From Helichrysum umbraculigerum (taxonomy: Eukaryota; Streptophyta; Magnoliopsida; Asterales; Asteraceae): DNA of 64,000 nt. The position numbers and the translations under genes were made by a program. Shown one piece after another: positions 34,340 to 46,358 of the stretch; the stretch's first letter is position 1; every line of letters begins with the position of its first letter. Below the pieces are notes generated by a model that was given only the letters and a program-made list of their open reading frames with translations, ran no database searches and had not been told where the DNA came from. The stretch lies in assembly GCA_949592205.1 (NCBI GenBank), contig CATIUR010000003.1, positions 19,306,501 through 19,370,500 of the forward strand. The letters run 5' to 3'.

Positions 34340-37300
34340 ATGGCAAGATCAAAATTCTTTCCCAATTCTTATTCACCCAATGCAGATATTAAGGCTCTAA
34401 AAGCATCTGCAGTGAGTGATGATCTTGTCATCACTATCCCAAAATCAAATTATTGGGGAAATATAACTTGTATAAAAACCGAGTATGCGGAGATAATAAA
34501 CTTTTTGAATACGCACTTTATTCTCCCTGCTCTCACATTATCTCCTGGAGAAATGAACCCAGAATGGCTCAGTGAGTTCTGGTTTACCTGTACTCACTCT
34601 GTTGTCTCTGGTACTTCACAACTTCAGGGTTTTTTAGATAATGGAGGTCAAAAGATAATAATCACTGCCGTCACCATCCGTACCGTTTTGCAATTACCTG
34701 TACATGATGCTTATGTACCGCTGCCTGATGGGGATGATGCCAAGGGAGGCATAATCAATCTCACTGGGATTGACTGCAAATACTCCGTTGACAGCAGCGG
34801 TAATCGTAAATATTCTACTGTACACAAAGCCAAAATGGATGGTGTGTGGAATGCCCTGTTTTCAAATTTTATTCAATGTTTGGGCCCAAAAACAGGGAGC
34901 TATGATCAATTCAGCACCCTTGAGGCACAAATCAGCTGGTCACAGGTCAACTCTCTAAAAGTTGACTATGCAAGTGTGATCTTCAATGAGCTGGTTAACC
35001 GCGTCGCTGAGCCTACTAGGGCAAAATATGTGCCATATCCTAGGTTTCTATCACTGATCTTTATAAATCAGTTTGAAGCATATGATAGAGTCTCTTTCAA
35101 TGGTTTTGAGCCAACCCTGGTAGGAACTCAAATATTTTCTAAACCAGCGACTGTGTCTCTCCCTGATTTCATGAAAACCAAGGGAGTACTTGCACCCCAG
35201 CCATTACGATCTGTACAACCGTTCGCTCCTACCCCCACATCGACCACGTCACTGACCATACCCCCAGTGACTACTGTGGTCAAAATACCAGTCAAGAAAT
35301 CAACCACCGCTCCTAAAAGGAAATCCAAACTAGGGTCCCTGACATTAACGGATCGGGGATGTAGCAAAAAGAAGACGTCTACGGACACCAAGAGTGAAAG
35401 AGAGACTGAACGTTCAGTCCCTGTGGGCACCCTTGATGAAACCAAACCAATATCTGCTTCATTGGACTCCCGAAAGTCCAGTGACTTTATAAAGGGAAAC
35501 CTAAAGACAGCTACAATGGCTCAACCCATTGCTAGCAGTGATTCGGGTGCATCCCACACCCCTCCATTGAGTCAACCCCTTAGCCACTTGTCATCCTCAC
35601 AAAAGGATGACACTTCATTCAAAGGGCTTGTGGCATCAGCGAGTGATAACACACCCATTGTTGATGTCACACCACTGGCTACAGACCTGGGCCAACTCCC
35701 ATCTAGCACTGCACCAACCGACAATGTCTCTCCACAGACACATGGAGAGATACAGGTTGACCTCTCTGCTTACAATGATCCACCAAATCAAACACAATCT
35801 GATGATGATGAGGAAGCCTAACCCATGGACACTTCTGATGATGAAATATGATCACCTCCACCATTCATCTATGCCACTACAACCACTGTCACTGAATCAA
35901 CACTTACCCAACCTATCTCTGCTCCACCAGCAACTGATGACACTTCACCCATCCAAGAGCTAGACACCATGTCTCTCTCCAGTGACAAAACATCTGCAGT
36001 TACTGATGCTGATCCTTTTGCTGAAACTGCCAAAGTGACAGAGGATCAGGGAGCACAATCCAAACTATCAACTCCACCTGCATCACCCCAAAAACAACCA
36101 ACACCACAACCATCTCCACACAAAAAACCAACACCACCATCATCTCCACTAAAACAATTTACTTCATCACCTCCTCAAACTCAAAAACCAATTCCACCCC
36201 CATCTCCCAAAACTGCTAACAAAGCCTCATCATCTACTCCCTCTACCTCTAAGAAGCTGCTAATGGATTATATTGCCTCTTCTTAACTACAAATCAAGCT
36301 TCTCACTGAAGACATGGAATCTCTCAAAGGCCAAGTTGCTTATCTTACATCTGCTGTCAAAGCTCTGACATCTGTCTATGATCCTATCCCTGCCTGGAGC
36401 ACTGAGATCAGCAACAAGGTAAAACTCTTGACTAATGCTGGCCTATCCTTTTCTCAGTCACTGGAGACTCTTTCCAAAGCCCAATCTGAACTCATGACAA
36501 CAACAAGGATAAATATCACTACTCACGATGAATCAATCTCTGCACTTTCTACTCAACAAAAGGAAATTGCAGCCTCTGTTCTCAAATACATTACAACAAA
36601 TGATAAAGTTATTTCTTCCATGACCGCACATTATCAAGCTACTAAAGCTCAAGTTGCTGCTCTTCGCATTGATAATAAGAAACTTTATTGATGGATCAAA
36701 GAATATACTGCATATCTTTTTGATGAACAGGGGGAGAGAATAATTGCTGACAATACTGAGTTCATCAAAAATAATGATTCTCGCATAGCAGTATTGAGTG
36801 GTTCCTATGGCCTTCGCCCTATCCCTAAAAAGCCAGAACTTGAAGCTACTGAAGTTGCTGAACTTTCTTGGATTGAGATGGATACTAAAGATGATGAATA
36901 TGAGTTTGAGGAAATTCATTTCCCTGAGTTTCATCCTGATGAACTCAGGATGTACAATCTTAGAATCAAGGAATGGGCTGCTGATGAGGCAGCAAGGATT
37001 GAGGGGGAGTCAGTGAGTTTTGATTTGGTTCACTGGCAGTGGATGAACAGGGAGGAGGATGAGCATGATGTCAATATGGATGATGGTAATGATGATGATG
37101 ATGATAATAATGATGGTGGTAACAATAATGGTGATGAAAATAAAGATGTTGATAAGAGCGAAGATGATGCCGATGAGAAAATGGAGGATCAGCAACCCAT
37201 CTCTTCTGTTCTTAAGATTAGAGAAAGAGAAAGCAAAGAGTCTACATCAGAGACCTCTTCCTCCAAACATCAGAAGCAAACATTCACTGAGGAGGATATA

Positions 37301-38742
37301 TCAGCAACCATGCATCATCTACAAACCATTCTTGAAAATCCAGAATCATCACCTGAACCTCAATTAAACATTGTCATATTTGAGGAACATCCACAAACCA
37401 TCACAACTTTAGCAATCACTACAACAACAACCACAACATCCACCACATCAGTAACCACCACAATAGTCATCACCACACCAGCAACCAACACAACAGAAAC
37501 TCAACAAATTACCCTTCCAATTACATCAACAGCACAACCCACTGAAGCAACAACAATGACTACTCTTCAAACCAATCTCCAAACAGCTACTTCGTCACCT
37601 GAAATTACCATGACAGAGACTTCTGCTTCAGTCCTTCTACTCAATTCTGATTCCTCAGGAAGTCCCCATCTTGAAGAAACTGATGAACAAAGAGTAGCCA
37701 GAAAAATAAAGGCTAGACAAGAAATAGAGCGAGAAATGGTTCTGAAAATTAAGGTTGAGGCAGAAGCTAAAGAAGAGGAAGAAAGAAAAAGAATGTTAAA
37801 AGAACAGTCAGAAGCTGATCGAGCTTATCTGTTGAAATTAAGTGGAGACGAAGCTGCGGAAAGAGAGAGAAAAATGTTTTTGAAGAAGCAGCAAGAAGAT
37901 TTTGATTTTAATATGGCCAAGCTTCTTCAGGATGTTGAAAAGTCTAAACTTCAGCAAGAACTTGATGCTGAGAGAAAATGTAAGGGATTGAAAAAGAAAG
38001 GGGGAGTTAAACCATCAGTGGATAAGCTATTGGATGAAATTGACAGGAAAAGGTATGCTGCTAGAATGGTTGGAAGATCAAACCCTGCACCTATTACAAA
38101 GGTACACCTGAAAAAGCCAAAGAACAAATCACAAGCTCAGCTACTTATTCACAGAGGATTGAAGACTCAAGCTATGAATCTTGATCAAATCTGTAAGCTG
38201 CACAGGGAAGAATGGAATGAAATCAGACTTGCCATCAGTCACTCCTCTAGTGCAGCTAAGAATGAAGTGCTGAAAGAAATTGACAGGCTATTCCAGAAGA
38301 TGGTTGCACACAGCTACTTAGACCAGAAGATACTGTTATACTTGGTGAAGATATAGTGCAGCCACCTAGCCCAAGGTATAGGTCAGGTACCAACAGCATA
38401 TACAGAATTCTAAACACTTCAAGATTAGATCTTTCTATCCCTGATGGTGTACCAAGAGTTGAGGGCACTGAAGTGACAGAAGGCGTGAGGGGACTTGTCT
38501 ACAGAGACTTCAATGGCGTATTAAAATTTCAAAGAGAGTCAGAGCTTGAAAGGATTGATCATGAGCAGCTTGTACATTTGATCAGATCTGCCAGCATGCT
38601 TCCAAAGGATTCAGTGATGAGAAAGGCGATTCTGGAAGAAGGATTAGCAAGACAGTTTAGATTTTTACCCTCTACAGAGAAATACGAGCTAGCTGATGAG
38701 CTTGGCATTGTGAAGGAAGAAGAAATATGGAAAAATGTTTAG
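34340..38742 (+). pseudogene. S1 env-position ORF, about 1467 codons, decayed
   Basis: One frame from ATG at 34340 passes stops at 35819 (TAA), 35849 (TGA), 36284 (TAA) and 36689 (TGA). It shifts by one base near 38325 and ends at TAG 38740-38742. Residues 1-280 look globular, with a K-Y-V-P-Y-P-R-F-L-S-L-I-F motif near residue 235. A basic K/R/S/T region follows, then a P/S/T-rich part with repeated S-P-x-K. A helical part begins at about 36314. An Asp/Asn-rich acidic run (37070-37180), a Thr-rich run (37400-37480) and a long K/E/R helix (37690-38060) complete it. I recall similar proteins behind pol in Asteraceae copia elements. There is no knuckle, RT or clear membrane segment. Function unknown. 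Confidence 0.65.
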
Positions 38743-38992
38743 TTAATTTTGTAATAAATTGGATTTATTGTAACTGAAATCACTTGTAATATTTATATTT
38801 TGCAGTTCAATAATATCTTATCTTTTGAGAAAACCAAAGTGCAAAACTCAGATCATGTTAAAAGAATCCAAAAAGAAAATGAATGGATCAAGTATAAGTA
38901 ACTGAATGTTTAAAATCTTAAACACTGACTATAAACTTTATCAGCAACTAGTTTGTCTAGGGAGCTTTGATCACAATCATTTAGGGGGAGAT
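38743..38992 (+). other. S1 3' untranslated region and polypurine tract
   Basis: AT-rich, ending in TTTAGGGGGAGAT (38980-38992) directly before the LTR. Confidence 0.75.
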
Positions 38993-39992
38993 TGTTGAGT
39001 CACTGGTCGCTGACCATGATAAGTCACTGGTCGCTGACCAACTCAATAATGTACAACTCGCTGAAGAAATGATCTATATCAAAGCTGCTATTGCTGAAGT
39101 TAACAATTGATGATCGCTATTCGTTCTACCTGGATTTAACATACTAAGGAAGATTAAAGCTCAACTTTGTGTGTCGCTGATTCAAGCAGCGAGAACTCTA
39201 TATCTTCAAATGAATAAATGCAAAAGTCACTGCCCGAATAACAGCTAGTCACTGAAGAACAATATTTCAAGTCATTCTACAAGAGCATGTTAGCTCGCAG
39301 TGAGTGAGGAGAGTTACTGCATCTTCAGTGACTATTCAATAAAGCCTCTTTAAACTACAAGTACAATGGTTCTGTACTTATATACATTAGCAAGAGTTTC
39401 TCGTACTTAAAGAATGTCTGAAGGATTACATGGCAGCAAGTGATTGGCTTTAAGGAAGAGAGATATTTGCGGTAACAGAATTGGGACCCGCAAAATATCG
39501 GTTCATCAAAGATCAAGCCAATCAAGCAGCGACACGTGTCATTCCAAGATCCTATTTTTTAGAAGATATTTCAGGAACTCTTATAGTATATATAGTTCAG
39601 CATATTGTACTTTAGAGGCTAGTTGTCATATACGTATTATTCACTTGTGTGTCAGTGAATATAGTTTGTCTAAATACGTATTGTCACTCAGCGAGAAAAA
39701 CAGTTAGCGTGTTTGTCCACTACTGTTTATCTCGTTTGTAATAGTTAGCTAGAGAGTACTTGATTTGAATTAGCTTTGGCTAATTCATTCCGCAATCAAT
39801 ACTCAGTGAGTTATATAATCAATAAAATTCACAGTTTAGCTATTATTGCGTATTCTACTTTGATACTGTCATATCTATTTGTTACATACTCTGTTTATGT
39901 TCAATCAATTAAAAACTAGCTAATTAACTCAATTAAACTTTGAAATAGTTTTTAATTGCATTCAACCCCCCCTTCTACAATTAAACTTTACA
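38993..39992 (+). repeat. S1 3' LTR (1000 bp)
   Basis: Starts TGTTGAGTCACTGG and ends AACTTTACA after a CAACCCCCCC run. Two direct copies of AAGTCACTGGTCGCTGACCA-like sequence lie at about 39000-39042; GGTC-GCT-GACC inside is an inverted repeat. A TATATATAG box is near 39588-39596. The 5' LTR is outside the window, so the ends rest on TG/CA, the polypurine tract and the C-rich end. Confidence 0.75.
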
Positions 39993-40377
39993 TATTGAGA
40001 TTCCATATCACTTATCTATAGTGATTACGGGACTACCAAATAAAGTTATACTCTCGCGTATGAATACAATTATTATATTATAGAAGTCTAGCTAGTACTC
40101 TTTGCTACACAAACAATCACGTTTTTAGCACCCTAGTTAAATTGGATTCCAAACATATTGCTTGTTAATATAAAGGTAAGGATCATGACTTGTGTCATTA
40201 CCAAATCACTTAACACGGTACAATAACGTCGTTGTATATATTTGTTTTTCTTCGTCAATATCCATCTATGTCACTTAATGATGTTTTTATTTATTTGAGA
40301 TTCATTAATATTTATCTTCTTTGAATTTTATCGAGTACAAAATACGTAGATAGGTTTACTTATTATTCTACTATTTT

Positions 40378-40553
40378 TTGGTACCAAACCGGTATAGTAC
40401 CACTTTTACCAGTACCGGTACCGGAACCGTACCGGTACCGTACCGCTTTAAACGGTCTGGTATTCGGTACTCACTTTAGGGCAAAAAATAAAACCGGTAC
40501 CAACCGGTTCGATACGGTTCGGTACCGGTTCCGTACCATGCTCACCCCTATTC
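40378..40553. repeat. GGTACCGGTACC-rich block, possible hAT-type remnant
   Basis: Dense GGTACC, ACCGGT and CGGTACGG words that can pair with each other. The right end reads CCATGCTCACCCCT; on the minus strand this starts AGGGGTGAGCATGG, which resembles hAT-like MITE ends. No matching left end is visible. Confidence 0.4.
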
Positions 40554-40960
40554 TAATCTCTATTGTGTTATAATTATATTTGTATTTATATATAAAGAGG
40601 TTGGATCTATGGTTATTTATAATTTCACAAATATAAAGAGAACCACTTAACCCTTATGCATACCTAATATTTTTTTTATCATCTAAACCGTCTAACCTTA
40701 AACCTCCTCGTCCCCTGCCATATTAACTATTTATGTCAACTTTGATTATACTTACTCTTGTTTATCAAGTGTTTTTGTGCATAGCTCAATTGTACTTTAT
40801 GCTTAATAAATATACTATGTCATTTCTTGATACTTCTCTATGTCCTTCTATAATTAAAATTAAAATTCGTACAATTTATTGAGTACCTTATCCTAGTAAT
40901 AATACAAATATATGATCATTGTAGTTTCATTAAAAATACGTATCTTTAATATATTTTCTT

Positions 40961-41418
40961 ACACTAACCAATTTATATTAAAATTTTGATAGTTTTTGAA
41001 TTTCTTCATACGATTAAGAAAGAAAATTTAAAATATATTGGTCTAAAATTGTAAGAAATATATACAACTTCAATCATTATTATAAATTATACTAGTGTAT
41101 AAAAATAGAAAAAATGACTTGTGTTTTAATATCATGCTACACTAATTAGAAAATAATACATGTAATTATATCATTTGTATTACGATAATTACACTAACCA
41201 GTTTATATTAAAACTCTAATAGTTTTTGAATTTCTTCATACGATTAAGAAAGAAAATTTGCAATATATTGGTATACAATTATAAGAAATATATATAACTT
41301 CAATCATCATTATAAATTAAACTAGTGTATAAAAATAGAAAAAATGACTTGTGTTTTATTATCATGCTACACTAATAGAAAAGAAAGCATTTAATTATCT
41401 CATTTGTATTACTATAAA
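40961..41418. repeat. Tandem duplication, ~230-bp unit, two copies
   Basis: Both copies start ACACTAACCA (40961 and 41191) and share ATTTCTTCATACGATTAAGA and a GACTTGTGTTTTA stretch at the same offset. Divergence is visible but modest. Confidence 0.85.
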
Positions 41419-42385
41419 AAAATCATTTATAGTTGAAATTTTATGAATAATCAAAAGAAGAAAAATAAAAAGAAAATAATAGCAAATGTAACTATTCATA
41501 AACTATTGAATGAATAGTTACATTTTGCCTTGCAAAATGTTTATATACTCAATTATTTCATGCTTTCTTTTCCAGTTTCTATGTTTGTTATTATACATAC
41601 TCTTTGTAAATATTTATTTTCACAAAAAAAAAAAAATTACTTTCTTTTTCAATTAAAGCTTCGCCAGTACTGAAAGACGACTAAATATTTATAAAGTAGA
41701 CTTTAGGATAATACCCCACCTTACCAGATTTGTAAAAAAAAGGAAAGGCTCGAAAGACCTATTCAATTTAATTGTAGGTTTACGTATAGGGCGGACACGT
41801 ACCACTTAAATATTTTACGGAAGTTATGATTAACTTTCAAATTACCCTTTACTTTTGGTTTAATCGCATGAATGATATGATATATTATCTTAAGTTATTT
41901 GTTTTTAATTTAAAATAGGTTTAGTTATATGTAACGTCTTTGAAATTAAAAGTTATTATTGGATTATGAAGTCACATCGCATCTATAATAATAATAATCG
42001 TATGAAAATTGTCGTGTATCGTACGGGGTTACATTTAGTAAATAAATAAATTAATATCGGTTGGATCGAAATTTTACTTTTAATCTTAAATATAATATAT
42101 AAAATTATTAATGATGTTATAAAAAATTCAATTAGTTAATAGCATTGGTCAATTTAATTAAATTAGCTAAAATTATGTATACGATTAATAATTAAAAAAA
42201 ATTCATAATTATCCAATCTTAAATCCTAACTATAATATAAATCTATCTTTATGATATCATAAATTAATATTAGCTAAATCATAATTTTTTTTATTTCTTA
42301 ATTTATTTTATAATTTATCCGTCTATTTTTTTATTGTTCACCATCAGTAGTATTTTTTTTCTCTGGCTCTATGCAAATCGATAGC

Positions 42386-42387
<2 letters not shown>

Positions 42388-42427
<40 letters not shown>
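42388..42427. repeat. (AT)n microsatellite
   Basis: About 20 AT units without interruption. Confidence 0.95.
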
Positions 42428-42428
<1 letters not shown>

Positions 42429-44639
42429 TAGTAAATTTATAGGCCCCATACATCGCACGGCCCTAATATATAAAGATTAATGTTGGTTTTTTCAATGTGG
42501 GTTTTTTTCAATGTTATATGTATACTATTTTCAAGCATCAAACAGTTTTAATTAGTGCGTCTGGTCGTAATGTTAACAATGATAATGTGTTAATTTTCAA
42601 AGTCAAAAAATAAATCAAAAAATGGTTTATTGTTTCATTATGCGTTCAACTTTACACTCATTATGTGACAACCGGTACTTAAGGGTAGTTATTACCTTAA
42701 GCTAGAAACGTTATTACGCATATTTAGTTTCATATTAGACTAAATACTTGAAACATTTCGTATACACACGCACACACACGTGCACACACACACACATACG
42801 TAATTACTTGAAACTACGTAAAACAATCGGATGGATTCCGACTTATACGGACGTTGGTGAAAACATTTTCATAAATAACGTAAAGCTATTTTATAATTAA
42901 ATAGTGGTTATTTACATTATATTATTATTATACAATAATATACGAAACGTTAAACTTTTTATATAAAACGTAACCGACACAAAGTAAACTCGCGAATCGA
43001 AACCGACAACCTAACGAAACATTTTTAAAACATAAAATAAAGTATTTAAAATAATACTTCAATCAAAAATTAACGCGAATATATTATGAACGAAACGCAC
43101 CAAATAAACGTATAAACGAATATACGCGATTAATGGGTAAACGACCACAGAATTGAGGGACAACGATTAAACTCACCCACACTTGGTGGGGCCCTTGGAA
43201 AATCTGCCTAAAATCTGCCCACATCAACCCCCCATACCCTTTGACATTGTGTACACACACCATACTCAATCATTTTCACCACCTCACTTCTAAACTCTCT
43301 CCATCCACTCTCCTCTCTCTCTAGAACGACCATTGGCCACCACCACAGCCCCCAACACCACCCTAACTCCACCATCAAGCCACCATATCACCGTCATAAA
43401 TCGCCGTTCGACTGCCACTTCAATTTTCAAGATAACGCGAGAAAACGAGCTCATGACTTCATCTTCTTCTTCTCTTCAATATTTTCTTTGTAAGAACACC
43501 ACTCCCCTCTTATTTTACTTGGAACATAGTTATTAACATGTTATAATGTCCACGCAACAAGAACTTCTCTAAAAACTATGTCGAAAATACATTTTTGAAA
43601 CATAAAAATGCTAACAGCTTTCTGATCAGAAAATATACCTAATTTTCAAGGAAATGTTTCGTACACTTAAATCAATGAAAATGGACGAATCAAAAGTTAA
43701 AATTTAAGTTTAAGAAGTTAGCTTTCTTTTCCAAGTGGTTTCATAATTTTTCGACTCCGTTTACTACCCGGAAATGAATTTATAAAAACGTATAGCTGGA
43801 TTGGCCTGAAGGTTAGATAACTTGGACCAACTTCACGAAACCATAACTCGAGCTACACAACTCAAAATAACGTGAGGTTTCTTCCTAGAAACTACAAATT
43901 TTGTTATCTTCAAAAGTAGTATAATTACACCTCGTGAAGTTACGTAGATTTTTCTCAGTAAATAAATGATCACACTTGTATCCGGATTCGTCACACTTGG
44001 ACGTCAGGGGATTTATCAATTTATTTGACCGAATTAACTTTAACTAAAAATTTTGGAAAAATTGTGTTTGAAAGCTAAGACATGGGGAAATGTCTGGGAA
44101 TTTTCTCGGAATTTATCTCAAACGTTAAACTAGTTAAAACGAGCCACAAAAACGACGCAAAATTTAATAAAACAACCCCAGGAACTGTTTTGGTATAAAC
44201 TTAAAAGCGACACTTTCGGGTTAACCATAAAACGTAACTCTTATTTTTGTAAGTCCTAAAAACATATTTAAGAGTCGTGTAAAAGTTTCGGGTCAACCGA
44301 GCACGTTTGACCAAGTCAACAAAAACAAGCTCAAAACGATTAACGCGAACCAAAATATAAAACGTTAGATTTTGGCTCAAAATGAGAATTTTAAGTATTA
44401 TGTTTCAAAACTTGAACGAAAATGACGTTTATAACATTTACGGATAACGATACTCGCGTTTTAACACTTAAACGAAAACGGAAACTCCAGACCTGCGACA
44501 ATGCCTCTTTGTCGCACAAGCCTCCTTACCTGTGACAAAGCCTTTATCGCAACCTTATTGATTGTCGCAACATCTGCGACACAACCATTGTCGCAACACC
44601 TATGTCGCAACCACATTGTCGCAACACACAGATTATCGC

Positions 44640-44925
44640 ATGAATAGTGAAATCTGATTGTCTCATGAATAGTGAAACCCGATTGTCTCATGAATAGTGA
44701 AATCTGATTGTCTCATGAATAGTGAAACTCGATTGTCTCATGAATAGTGAAATTTGTCTGTCTCATGAATAGTGAAACCCGATTGTCTCATGATAGTAAA
44801 ACCCGATTGTCTCATGAATAGTGAAATCTGACTGTCTCATGAATAGTGAAACCCGATTGTCTCATGAATAGTGAAATCCGATTGTCTCATAAATAGTGAC
44901 TTTTGATTGTCTCATGAATAGTGCT
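44640..44925 (+). repeat. 25-bp tandem array, TTGTCTCATGAATAGTG core
   Basis: About 12 units of GATTGTCTCATGAATAGTGA plus a variable 5-base end. The core is shared with the G1 LTR arrays at 2228-2455. A TTGTCGCA-rich stretch precedes it (44510-44640), again as in G1. Confidence 0.9.
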
Positions 44926-45454
44926 CTCGACACTAACTTCTCACAAACAATATTACGACAATTAATATCACAACGCATTTGATTCGACCCCAACAACGAA
45001 TGAACATTATACGAGACAACTCAGAAATATTAAACATATACTTTTACAAAGGAAACAACGAAACGAGAAAACGACACCAACGGGCCGTACACATTTTCGA
45101 AAACATTAAACACTTGGACATACTAGTTGAGTGGACAACTAGCATAGATGGACTGTTAGGTCATCTACTTACATATAACCTTACACGTTTAGGGCGCTAG
45201 GAGGTTACAGTTGGAAAACACACTTGCTTTTAGAAATGCTAGCACCCACAGGTGAGTTTCATAGCCCCACTTTTAAACTGTTTTGATTTACATTGGGGTG
45301 AGAATGCATGCTTCCTTTCATTGTTTTATGAATACAAGTACAGAAAATACTTAATATTTGTTTATAACTAGTGTGCTAGATTTAGGCACTAGCAAGTTTC
45401 ACAAAGGTACTTCCGGTTAAGTTTTAAACGCATGAACTTATAGCAATAGTAAAA

Positions 45455-45618
45455 CAGATACGATATTGCGGTAAAGCAATACAACCAATTACGATATTGT
45501 GGTAAAGCAATACAACCAATTATGATATTGCGGTAAAGTAATACAAAACGATTATGATATTGCGGTAATGCAATACAAACGGATACGATATTGCGGTGAA
45601 GCAATACAAAAGGATACT
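45455..45618 (+). repeat. 31-bp hairpin repeats, G2 5' LTR, left of A3
   Basis: Five units with TATTGC-GGTAAA-GCAATA, interrupted by A3 and continued at 48175-48270. Confidence 0.88.
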
Positions 45619-46219
45619 TGATATCGCGTAAAAAGTCACGTTTTTACTACCGATATATCTCTCATTTTGGAACGATTCTTGGCATTTTAAACTCAAAAAC
45701 AGTACAAATCAATAGTATTATGCCAAGATGGTCAAAAAAAGGTTGTACGATGAAAATCAAGCAAAACGGATGAAAAACGAAGATTCCACGCATGTTTGAA
45801 GATTCAAGGCATCAAAACGAGATTTCAAGACAAAAGTGCCCATCACCAACATCCATCTAATCCAAGATGTTCGTTTTCAAATTACGAATCCAACAGAAGA
45901 AGAATCAACAAAAACAGACGAAGGATGAAGATTCTACGTACGCCGGAAGATCCAAAAGATTCGTACGAGACATCCAAAGATGGGAGACATATTTTTGGGA
46001 TATCTTTTCATCAAAGTCTTCGTTTTTGAATTATGAATCCAACGCAAAAAGAATCAACGCAAATGGAGGCATAACGAAGAAAACACGCGCGAATTAAGAA
46101 ACGAAGCAAAAGACGACGAACCGGGGCGGGGGTGTGCCAGCCGCCGCCGGCCATAGGGTTGGCGGCACCGGCCACCTGCCCCCTGCACCGTTTCCGCTTT
46201 TGGTTACTTGCGCGTACCT

Positions 46220-46291
46220 GGTGCACCACCTTTACATGCTGTTTGATACCCGGTGCACCACCTTTACATGCTTTTTAGTACCCGGTGCACC
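46220..46291 (+). repeat. GGTGCACC palindrome array in A3
   Basis: Three GGTGCACC palindromes (46220, 46252, 46284) on a 32-bp period, with ACCTTTACATGC between them, about 60 bp before the TATA box. Confidence 0.88.
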
Positions 46292-46350
46292 ACATATTCC
46301 ACCTTTTGCTAATGTGTGCCTTGGAATGCTAACGTGAGCTGAATCTCTCC

Positions 46351-46358
46351 TATAAATA
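46351..46358 (+). promoter_or_regulatory. TATA box of A3
   Basis: TATAAATA preceded by CTCTCC, followed by a CTCTCACT-rich leader, the same layout as A1 and A2. Confidence 0.65.

Larger units (their letters stand above)
1..39997 (+). mobile_element. S1: copia-like LTR retrotransposon, 5' part off-window, split by G1
   Basis: The visible parts are 1-387 and 33628-39992, separated by the G1 insertion. In order they hold the end of an upstream ORF, a promoter-like stretch, a large decayed ORF, a polypurine tract and a 3' LTR that ends in a C-rich run typical of SIRE/Maximus-type copia LTRs. Likely right target duplication is tattg (39993-39997); the left copy lies outside the window, so it cannot be confirmed. 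Lineage assignment is inference from layout and LTR end; no reverse transcriptase of this element is in the window. Confidence 0.6.
39998..42628. other. AT-rich noncoding region between S1 and M1
   Basis: No supported gene. Holds a GGTACC-rich block, a 230-bp tandem duplication, a short hairpin (arms 41482-41498 and 41511-41528, loop about 12) and an (AT)n run at about 42388-42427. Confidence 0.6.

Noticed and set aside
35128..35445. 105-aa minus-strand ORF
   Set aside because: Shadow of the S1 ORF on the opposite strand; no domain.
36794..38356. A separate 520-aa gene
   Set aside because: It is in the same frame as 34340-36691 and is only the longest piece of the S1 ORF between two breaks.
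40560..42380. Possible tRNA or small RNA genes in the AT-rich stretch
   Set aside because: No cloverleaf or promoter boxes seen. The hairpin at 41482-41528 is too short and isolated to call a miRNA.
46134..46337. 67-aa plus-strand ORF in A3
   Set aside because: Lies over the GGTGCACC array and ends close to the LTR TATA box; not a gene.
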